Positions 12,471-23,700 of a DNA stretch of 64,000 bases are shown here, piece after piece. The stretch covers positions 17,673,504 through 17,737,503 of the forward strand of contig OZ038460.1 in assembly GCA_964036195.1 (NCBI GenBank), in the 5' to 3' direction. Every line of letters begins with the position of its first letter. The first letter of the stretch is position 1. The position numbers and the translations under genes were made by a program. The notes beneath the pieces are model-generated. The model had not been told where the DNA came from. It made no database searches and saw nothing but the letters and a program-made list of their open reading frames with translations. The DNA comes from Sphaerolaimus hirsutus (taxonomy: Eukaryota > Nematoda > Chromadorea > Monhysterida > Sphaerolaimidae).

Positions 12471-12967
12471 AGTTGTTAAAAGTACTGAAGTTTTTTAAAA
12501 GTATATGTAAACATAATGTATTTATTTTTTACTCACCCCTTGAGTACAGAAAACATAAAGTAAATTTATTTACTTTTACTCTTGAGTAAACATGAGTAAA
12601 CATACTTTTCTCCTGGAAAACATAAATGTGAGTATTTTTGAGCAAATGTCGCCCCAATTTTCAGTAAAAATTACAACTTTTCACAACTTCTTGCATATTC
12701 TAAGCAACTTTTTGGCTAGATATGGGCTTGTATATTCATTTTTGTCTATTTTCACTATTTTTAGCATATTCTCCCATTTTTTTCCTTCTGTGCCTTCAAA
12801 AAATGATATAAAAGCCTATCTGGAATACGTTTTCTGTACTCGCATACTTTCAAAAAGTATACATAAAAGCAAGTACTGGAACTTTTTTCAGAGGAAACGT
12901 AAACGTATTTACTCAGTACTTGAGTATACGTATTTAGCGAGTAAAAGTAAATATGTTTTAACAACTA
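12471..12967. mobile_element. Family T element, complete
   Basis: Begins CAGAGTTGTTAAAAGTACTG and ends TATGTTTTAACAACTATTG, with GTAAAYGTA-rich interior. It is about 0.5 kb and non-coding; the short minus-strand ORF inside is an artefact. Confidence 0.7.
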
Positions 12968-13430
12968 TTGTATTAACCATTCTTTTGTAACCTAATTTAA
13001 ACACTATTCTGTGCCCAACTTCACTTGCAGTCATGAACATTTGAAAAAAAATGATATGCATAAGTCTGCAAAGAATAAGTATATTTGACAGAAATCACCA
13101 CTTATAATGTCATTCCATGGCTCCACATCCATTCTATGGCCATATATAACATCACAAATTACTACCATGTGTCTAATAAAACCTTTTTATGTAAACTCAT
13201 AAACTATGGGTCTGGGAGCTTTTGAAAAACAAACAGTTTTATTTAAAAATGGAATCATTGAAAAAACGTTTTTTCCATCCCCACTGAGTACTCGTGTATA
13301 TGTATTTATCCAGTAAAAGTAAATATGTTTCAACTATGCTGCCAAGTGCAAAGGTATCACTAAAAATCTCTATTTTTCATACCTTTTTGATTATTTTCAC
13401 CTTCAAATTCACTAGTTAATGTGTAATTTG

Positions 13431-14246
13431 CAGAGTTGCGAAAACGTATTTACGTTTACCTGAAATACACGGTTATTTGGGTATTTATACTTACGTTTAC
13501 GTTTACACTTTCCAAAAAGACCGTTACATTTTGTTACGTTTTCCTGGCACAATTACCTGGGTACCAGCAAAAATCTAAAAAATATGTGAACGGAACCTTA
13601 TTATTTGACAAATGTAGTGTTATATGGTCAGTTCAACATGCTTAAATGTTAAGAGGTTGCCAATTCCGCAAGTGGAGAACTAGAACGATTTATCAGTGAG
13701 AAGTCAAAGTTGAGAGAGTCATCAATTTATTAGTGAGAAGGCAGGTAAAAAGAGAAAACGTTTTTAGTGTTTTCTTGTGACCTTGCCACTTGCCACTTAT
13801 AAATTTACGTTTTTTTACTTATCACTCGCCATTCAACTTGTCATTACCTCTCACCTATAAATTGTTGTTTTTTTTAGTTCCCCACTTAAGGAATTGACAC
13901 ACTAGTTCACACTTAACTACACCCACTAGTTGACAACAACGCCAAATGTCAACAGGTTCCGATCCAACTCAATATCCCGATCCCATCATTCTGTTTAAAA
14001 TATAGGTAATATCAATGTCAATGACGATAATAGGAACGTAAATAGATAATGTTGTAAAAATGCTGTTTTTATATTAACTGATAGTGGTAGCACTTGATAA
14101 AATTTTTTTACGTTTACGTTTTATTTTACGTATTCCCAGGTATTTAAAAAATACCTTACGTATTAGTATTTATACTCCAAAATTTGAAAACGTATTTACG
14201 TTTACGTTTACGTTTTCCAAAAATACCAGTATTTGAACAACTCTGG
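13431..14246. mobile_element. Family T-like element carrying a nested family 2 copy
   Basis: The outer ends are GCAGAGTTGCGAAAACGTAT and CAGTATTTGAACAACTCTGG. The interior has TTTACGTTTACGTTT runs. A family 2 introner copy is nested at 13656-13901. Confidence 0.55.
13656..13901. mobile_element. Introner family 2 copy, non-exonic
   Basis: Starts GTTGCCAATTCCGCAAGTGG and ends CCACTTAAGGAATTGACAC, a diverged version of the TIR GTGCCAGTTCCGCAAGTG. The centre holds the CACTTGCCA and ACTTATCACTCGCC words typical of the family. No coding sequence flanks it. Confidence 0.5.
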
Positions 14247-15464
14247 TTATTTGTCTACTTTCAGCTGTTTTTGAAAAAAAAATTCTCCTATTTTTTGCGT
14301 TTTTCTTAATTTTTTCCCATCTATGCCTTGTAAAAGCCTATAACAAAGTCTATCTGAAATACGTTTTCTGTACTTGAGTACTTTCAAAAAGTATGCGTAA
14401 ATGTGAGTACATTTTTCAAAGAATACATAAACGTATTTACTCAGTACTCGAGTACAACTTTTTGAGTAAACATAAATACGTTATACTCGGTGTACATGAT
14501 ACTATACAATGAGTTGCATGATGTCATATCATGCCCGCTGTATCCAACCCGTAGAACTCTGTTTTGGTGACTCGTGCTTACGCATATACGGAGTGAAACT
14601 ATTCAATTGTGCCCGGCACAATTCAGACCCCCTGTCAAAGTGTAGTTGAGTTTTTTGGCATGATGCCATCCAAGCGTCGTCTGGATGGACAGCATCTGAA
14701 TAAATACAAAGCGGGAACGTTTTCCGAATTCAAAATTTTGAACGTAACAAGTTTTCTTCAAAATGAATCGATAGCATGTAATTTTCTAAATATGAATTAG
14801 ATTAAACGTAGGTAAACGTACAATCAAAAATTTGCAGCACCTATTGGCACAAAAATTGGAGTAAACGATTGCGTAAAGAACCGCACATTTTTATTTTCCT
14901 TTTAATCATTTTTATTTTACTTTTTCTTTTTTAATATTTTCATTTCTTGTTCGCTCCACACAAGAACAAAATATAACTTTCCAATTTTGTAGAATGATAT
15001 GTCCATCGACTATACATATTGACATATTTACGACCCACTGTGCACCGTTTTTCTACCGTATTTAAGATGTATCGCACTTCGCTGTTCAGTAAGATGTTGA
15101 ATTTCATTGACGCTCAGCGAAGCGAGACGGGGAGGGGTATTTTGAGGAAATACGGTGTATAAATACACGCCTGGGTAAAAACTGTTTTTTTCCTACTTCA
15201 TTTGGTCCATTTTGCCATTTTTTTTTTTTGTCGGTTTGGGTCTCGTTAACGAGACCCGAACCGACAAATCGAGCAAAAACGCGGACAGTTGTGTGCGTCT
15301 TGTGTCAGTTTGTTGGCACATTGCCGTCACAAGCTGTGAACGTGTTTTTATATTTTATTGTGCCAACATTTATCATTCCAATGGAAAGGCAGGTTTTGCA
15401 CATTTTTACACACAGGTTTTGCACACAAAGCAATAGAATGGTAGGTAGATATTATCAGGGTGTA

Positions 15465-16270
15465 AACTAAGTTTCTTATTTTTTGCCATCTCATACAAAT
15501 ATTTACACATTCCTGCATTCCATTCTGTTGTACATTCACCTGTTTTGATGCCCTTCGAGTATGTTTGGGTTTGGGGTCTGGGCTTTGACGAAAAAATTTT
15601 TTTCCTTGAATATTCCCCCAGTCCTGAGATAAGGGGGGTCTATAAAAACACGGTCATTTTGCATGGCCGATCAATTCGGAGCTTAATAACTCGTCCATTT
15701 CTGGGCCGATTCTGACCGTTCAACATTTAAAATGATCGGCACAACCTGTATAGTACATTTTTGAGGTCGGCTTAGTGATGTCAACATCCCTTATGCCGAT
15801 TTGACCCAGTTTTTCAATGCAAAAAATGTTTCTGAACATGCTATCATATAGTTTAGACGACGAGAATTCATACCGGAAAAATTATCTCAACATCTCTTTC
15901 CAATAAAACATTGTAACACTTCAAACTTCCGCTTCAGAACTTCAAAAATCACTAATCCAACTTCAAAAACGGCATCTACAGGTCGTGCCAATCATTCTGC
16001 CAAGTGTTGAATCAGCAAAATCAGCCCAGAAATGGCCGAGTTATTGGCCTTCAAATTCTAGCGACCAGATCAGCCATGTAAAATGACTATCCTTTATTAG
16101 ACCCCTTTTATCTCAGGACTGGGGGATTATTTGAGGAAACAAAAAATTTTTGTCATAGCCCAGACCCCAAACCTGAAGATACTCGAAGGGCATCAAAATC
16201 AACCAACGTACAACAGAATGGGAATATTCATTTCTGATATTGCAAAACATATAAGAAACATAGTTATCCA
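15465..16270. mobile_element. Foldback element, ~800 bp palindrome
   Basis: Left and right halves are inverted copies: GTTTGGGGTCTGGGCTTTGA, CCCCAGTCCTGAGATAAGGG and GGCCGATCAATTCGGAG each have complements in the right half. The centre is near 15870. A longer relative is at 54785-55972. No convincing ORF is present. Confidence 0.75.
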
Positions 16271-16459
16271 GAATGATTTACATCATGTATACAATGTGCA
16301 TGATGTATTTTTTACTGCTTATTTGTATTGCAGCTGCACATAGACTTGTTTGTGTAGCAATCTACATTTTTTATCCAAATACATCCTGTTTGCACACATT
16401 TATTACCTGTTTTGGGTATGAAAATGCCAACTTTTGACTACTATCGTTATGAAAATTTC

Positions 16460-16735
16460 TGTTGAAATAATAAAGGCCCCTCGAATAGACCCCCCTTGAA
16501 TTAACCCCCCCCCCTCAAATTTTTCTGGCGAAATAATAAACCCCCATGGGGGTATTTTGTGGTAATATGGTAAATAAGTATGTAGCTAGTATATACCCTG
16601 ACATTTTACAGGGTCTTTTACATGACACATGACATTTTACACTTTGCAGGGTCTTTTACATGGTCTTGAACTGCCCCCTGGGGGTATTTCAAGGAAGGTA
16701 AATTCAATGGGGGGATAATTCGAGGTAATACAGCA
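16460..16735. repeat. P-type MITE fragments around an introner fragment
   Basis: C- and G-tract segments (CCCCTTGAATTAACCCCCCC, GGGGGTATTTTGTGGTAATA, GGGGGATAATTCGAGGTAAT) are P-type MITE pieces. Between them, 16597-16683 holds repeated TTTTACAGGGTCTTTTACAT and ends TCTTGAACTGCCCCCTGG, the right end of a family 1 introner. Confidence 0.55.
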
Positions 16736-17203
16736 TATGCATTCCCCTCTATCACTCACTACACCACTCCCTCATACACTTTTATAAGCAACTGCGGTAA
16801 AGCCGGTGTCGTCACAAAAAATGACGAAAAAAACACGTTCGCAGCTCGTGGCGACAATCAACAACAAAAACCAGGCTCACATGAAAACATTTTTTTTCTT
16901 GTGACGACAAGCGCTCAATGTCACATTGTCGCCAATCAAAAGCTTGTGCCGACAACAATATTTTTTCGATCAAAAAAAGCGAACCGACAACGTGAAATTT
17001 TTAAAATGCTTATAACTCTGGAACAAAACGGCCGATTTATCTGAAATTTGGCATGTGAGTGCACCTAACTAGTGAGTATACTGTCCTGTTTTTTCTCGCA
17101 GATATGGAACTTTATTCTGGATTTATGGAACTTTTTCACTTTTCGAATTGTCGGCACATTTTGCAGTGTAAACGCCGCTTAAAAGTTTTCAACACTTTTT
17201 TGA

Positions 17204-18601
<1,398 letters not shown>

Positions 18602-18857
18602 TGATCACTTAGTAAAAAGTTTTTACACTCAGAAACTTAAATTTTATCGTTTTTTTTATTTGTTACTTTTGTTTGCATTTGTCAGTGTAGCACCAAACAA
18701 AAAACGCAAGTGAACCCTTGAAGCTGACTTTAATAGAATCGTGTTTCACATCTTCACCAGATTTGTCATTTCGGTGGTATCCAAAAATTATTAGATTTAA
18801 AAAAGAAACCGATCAACTGTGCATGTGTTGTAACTACCACGGTGGTTTGGAGTTATT

Positions 18858-19330
18858 ATCCTTTGCCTTGATATAGAAAGTGGGCTTCTGTCATACAAGT
18901 TTGTTTGGCCCATTTACATAGGGGTGCATCATTTCACTTCTCACTTCACTACTCTATTCATTTCCAATGCTCATGAAGTTCATTTTAGTGCCGCAGATGA
19001 GCAAGCATGAGATGATTGAATGGTAGCATAATTACTAACTGTAGGTAGCTGTCGCATTACAGCATTTGAAATGATGCACTACAGCATTTGAAGTGAGCGT
19101 TTTTGGCAGCATTTGAAGTGACTGGCATTTGAAGTGGTCTGGGCTCATTTACATATTGAGCTTGACGGGTTTGGCGCTGCACACAGTAGTTTACTAACGG
19201 TAAACTGAGAATTTGGTAAACTCAGAATTTTTCAGCTTCTGAGCACATCTGAGTTTACCGGATCTCAATATGTAAATGGGCCAAAACTAATTTGTATGAC
19301 AGACGCCCACTCTGAATGTCAAAGCAAAGG
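18858..19330. mobile_element. TIR element GTGGGCTTCTGTCATACAAG
   Basis: About 60 bp at each end are inverted: TGGGCTTCTGTCATACAAGT with TTGGCCCATTTACAT at the left, complement ending GACAGACGCCCAC at the right. A smaller inverted pair (GTAAACTGAGAATTT, CTGAGTTTACCGG) lies inside. Non-coding. Confidence 0.7.
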
Positions 19331-19598
19331 ACCACATCCTGGACTGATTTTTCTGATCCTGAAGTCTGTTGAAAAAAAATCCGTAAGGCGCAAGTTCTTT
19401 CAGTGCTGCGGTCGGTGGGCGAGAGTGTTTAGCTGCGACATTGCATCCGGCCGCTGGCGCCATGCCAACTCGTAGTGAGTACTTACAGCCATAAGTGTTT
19501 CCAAATATTGTAACGAAAGATATAACAAATTTTGTCAATCAGTCTCCTGTCATTTTGTCTCCTCAGTCAATTTTGCATTAAGTGCGAATGTTGAAGCT

Positions 19599-20366
19599 GT
19601 GCCAAGTCATGTTGCAAACGCTGTTTACCTCCACATCTCGGGTAGGCGGAGCTTGCGGCGCGTGGCGGGCAGCCATTGGCCAGTGAAGCGGCGCGGCAGC
19701 AACGAGCAGAGCGCAGGGGTGAGTGCCCGCGGCCGTGGCTGCAATGCAACCAGTTATGGAGTGGCGCCATTGGCGCTTGATGCCCTTTTTCTGTGGCGCC
19801 ATTGGCACCTGGCCAGTGGCCACCCTTCTTTTGGCCCGTTGTTACCTTGGCGCCAGTGGCGCCTGGCGCTCTCTTCCTGAATGGCGCTTGGCGCATTTTC
19901 CTGGTGCTTTACCATCACTGGCAAAGCCATTCCCTCGCAGGCGGCGGGGGCGGCGGGGCGGGGCTGCGAGCGGCTCAGCGTGCTCGTGCAGCTGATGCAC
20001 CCGCGCACTGCACGGCGCAGGGCACAGCCAAGGCAGGGCAAGCAGTGCACTCTCTGCGGCAAGACATTCCCCACACAGTCACAGATGGACGAACACATGC
20101 GCGTGCACACGGGTGAGCGGCCGTACAACTGCACTCTCTGCGGCAAGAAGTCGTCTACACAAGGAAATCTGAAGGTGCACATGCGCGTGCACACGGGCGA
20201 GCGGCCGTTCACATGCGACCACTGTGGCAAGGCGTTCTCTCAAAGTGGCGGTTTGAAGAAACACGTGAATGTTGTGCACGTTGGCCTGCGACCACACAAA
20301 TGTACTCTATGCGGCAAGGCATACTGGTCACAAGCAGATCTGGATGTGCACGTGCGTGTGCACACC
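19599..20366 (+). CDS. C2H2 zinc-finger gene A, 5' part, truncated
   Basis: A probable nuclear DNA-binding protein of unknown target. Exon 1 (to 19718) encodes a segment ending RGSNEQSAG; its true start is not seen. The GTGAGT donor at 19719 and the TCCCTCGCAG acceptor ending 19940 join it in phase 0 to AAGAAGRGCERLSVLVQLMH and then four fingers: CTLCGKTFPTQSQ, CTLCGKKSSTQGN, CDHCGKAFSQSGG and CTLCGKAYWSQAD, with HTGERP linkers. Gene B has the same two-exon opening. The coding sequence stops being finger-like after VHVRVHT at 20366, where a family T element tip (AGTTGCTTAAACGTATTT) enters and supplies a stop at 20376. Gene D (49480 on) begins at the same linker codons and may be the missing 3' part. 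Confidence 0.75.
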
Positions 20367-20587
20367 ATAGTTGCTTAAACGTATTTGCATTTACTCGCTT
20401 TTACGTATACTCAAGTACTGACTAAATGAAGGGTGTGCTTCTAAAAGTACCGATCTACAAATTTTTCAAATTCGAGTTGGCCCATTTTTGGGGTCCCCAT
20501 AAAAACGCGCTTCAAAAAATATATAATATGTGGGGGGTGCGAAATTCAATTTTGAGATATGGGGGGCCGAAAAATGCAAAAAAGCAA

Positions 20588-20787
20588 NNNNNNNNNNNNN
20601 NNNNNNNNNNNNNNNNNNNNNNNNNNNNNNNNNNNNNNNNNNNNNNNNNNNNNNNNNNNNNNNNNNNNNNNNNNNNNNNNNNNNNNNNNNNNNNNNNNNN
20701 NNNNNNNNNNNNNNNNNNNNNNNNNNNNNNNNNNNNNNNNNNNNNNNNNNNNNNNNNNNNNNNNNNNNNNNNNNNNNNNNNNNNNNN
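20588..20787. other. Assembly gap, 200 N
   Basis: Exactly 200 undetermined bases, a scaffold placeholder. The ORFs that span it are meaningless. Confidence 0.99.
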
Positions 20788-20796
20788 TCCACACAG

Positions 20797-23700
20797 TTTC
20801 TGAGTCGATTTGACCAGATCAAGGAGCAGATTTTGTCCGGAATCAATAAACAATCAGGTAAAAATTATTATAACTTTTAAGTTTAAAAACTAGTGATGTT
20901 AAAAGTGCTGCAACTTAAAAAATTTTAGAAGCGTTTGCCATTGTTCAGCGACCAATGCTAGGCACCTTTACATAACTTCTCCAGTGACCAATTTTTTGTA
21001 ACCTAAAGTCCCCACACAATAGTTTTCTACAAAGTTTTTTAAAAAAGTTTGAACACTCATACATTAGTTTGGAATGCATTGGAGTTTAAATCATATGAGT
21101 CTTTTTCATTTCTAATCTCCATCAACAGTAGTTGACAAACTTCATTCCGGTGAACTGACATGGGCTCTTAGCTGATTTATGAATTTTCCAATTTTCTTCA
21201 GAAATTTCAGTGCAAAAGTAGGTAGTGTAGTGTGTGCAACGATGGGTGAGTTCTCAAAATAAAAACACTTTCTGTATTTTGAGTTTTTCAAAAATGAATA
21301 TCTGTGTTTTGAGTTTTTTTCACGAAAAAAACTTGAGTTTCTGTGTTTTATTTCTGTGTTTTTTGAAAAAACTTGAGTTTTTTGGTAAAAACTCAAGTTT
21401 TTTGATAAAAACTTGAGTTTTTTGATAAAAACTCAAGTTTTTTTAGTAAAAACTCAAGTTTTTTGATAAAACTCAAGGTTTTTGATAAAAACTCAAGTTT
21501 TTTTTGTGAAAACTCGAGTTGTTTTACAAAAAGTTACATTTTACAGCATTTTACTGTTGAAACAGTGGTTTTCTTATCAAACATGTGTTTTGCATACGTT
21601 TTGGCGTGTATTGGAAAAATTTTCATTACCTGGTTCACTGGAGGTAGTTCCAAATGGGTGACCAATACCTTTGACAGCTTGGAAGGTGAGGAGCCCTCAG
21701 CTCAATTGTGTGAGCTAGCAGACCTTGGTGGACACTCCTCAACACTTCAATCGCAGTCCCTAATATTGTCGAAACCACCAGGAGATGTGGACACCATTAT
21801 ATTTTGGATACTTATTTCAACTTGTTAAACTTGGATACTATGTACATATTCACACACTATACATACATGCATACCTTATGTATGCACATACACACATTGT
21901 TCAGATCAAATTTTGTGCCTTCGATTGCTTTGATAAAAAACTCAGAAAACATTTCCGTATTTTCCGTGTTTCCGTGTTTCCGTGTTCTCCAAAAAAGAAC
22001 TCATTTGAGTTTCCATGTTTTTCAAAATTGTTGAGTTTCCGTGTTTCCGTGTTAAACAAAAACACGGAATCTCAATGAGTTTCCGTATTTAATATGTGTG
22101 TTTTTGCCATCGTTGAGTGTGTGTGTAGTGCAAAATAGTATCCAAAAAACACACGTCCTAACAGGCAAAATATCAGAGTCTCTTGTAAAACGCGAATGTA
22201 ACCACAACATAGATGAAAGCGATTCCCGATTTTCGGACGCAATTGACAATAATCCTATGTGGGCCGATGTTATGGTGAGTAGAGAATTAATTGTGCAATA
22301 TTTTGGTCTATGAATATAATTATGTGGCTACACATACTACATAGTTGACTGTTACTGAGCAGTCAACTGAAAAATCTATTTTGAAAGCAGTTCGGTTAAC
22401 AGTTGACACTTAATGTTTATCTCGAAAAATTGATCTCGATCAACTATGTCGTAAATAACTACCTATGTAATTTTGTGTTTCCGTCAACCAATGCGTGTTG
22501 AAGATAGATTTTTTAGTTGACCACTCGCCGATTGTCAACTAAAGGATGTAGCTTTTTGAGAAACTGAAAAAGCTAGAATAAAACGTTGCAGCCACCCCCA
22601 CCAGTTGCTGAAAGCAGCTGCAGTTTATCACCGGCGGAACAATACCAAGTGTTAATGGAAAATGCTCGTCTGAAGAGCGCACTCAAACAAAGGTATATTT
22701 ACTTCTCAGGTCCAAAGTACTTTATGCCAATTCCGCAACTGGACAAGTGTCACAAAAGTGGTAAGTGGCAAGGAAAGTGTCATGTGACTGTCACTTAGAT
22801 CACCACTTACAACCACACCTACCTACAACTTTTCTCAACACTTCTCTAGTTGTGGAACTGGCACCTGAACAAAAACAAATAAAAAACAACAAAAGTCCCC
22901 CAATAGTTCCGCGAATGCAAAACAATGGGAAAAGGAGCTGCACCGTTTGCAATTGGCCAATGAGCACTTAGCCACGCTGGCGCGCATGGGCTACATCAGG
23001 TGCCACTCCCAGACCCTGTAAAAGACCCTGTAAAGTGTCAAAGACCCTGTAAAATGTCATTTGTCATGTAAAAGACCCTGTCAAATGTCATGTGTCATGA
23101 TAAAGACCCTGTAACGTGTTATGTGTATCCAAATCTTATTTTATCGTATCACAATTTTATGTTTTTGTATCCAAATCTTACTTTTTGACATAAGATTGGA
23201 TACAAAAACATAATATTTGGATACGATAAAAAATGATTTGGATACACATGACACTTTACGGGGTATTTTACATGACAAATAACATTTTACAGGTCTTTTA
23301 CACTTTACAGGGTCTTTTACAGAGTCTGGGAGTGCCCCCAGACTGGACCAGAACCACGCGCAGCTGCAGGGCAGAAGCGCCAGCGCCAGCCCGAGACACG
23401 CGGCCGCTGGCGGCGCCCCTGTGCACCTGGTGGGCGGAGTCGGCGCTGGGCTGCTCATTGGTGGGGCCAGAGGTGGGTAGGTTTATTTGGTGGTGAAGTG
23501 TGGTTGATTAAAAATGTGTATGTATTGTTGAAACTTTATTTGGAATGCCAGCACACACACTAGTTTACCAACACGAAATGCTCGACCATTTTGGTAAACT
23601 GTTTTGATAAAACAGTACGAAGCACCGTACAAATCTGTACTGTGTTTTGTCCTGTTTTGTCAAAACAGTTTACCAAAATGGTCGAGCATTTTGTGTTGGT

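Noticed and set aside
19719-19940. Intron of zinc-finger gene A as another introner
   Set aside because: It has a normal GTGAGT donor and its transposon-like GGCGCC part lies inside the intron, not at its ends; gene B has an intron at the same place.
20426-20880. ORFs crossing the N block
   Set aside because: Most codons are undetermined; only the exon 20797-20857 after the gap has splice support.
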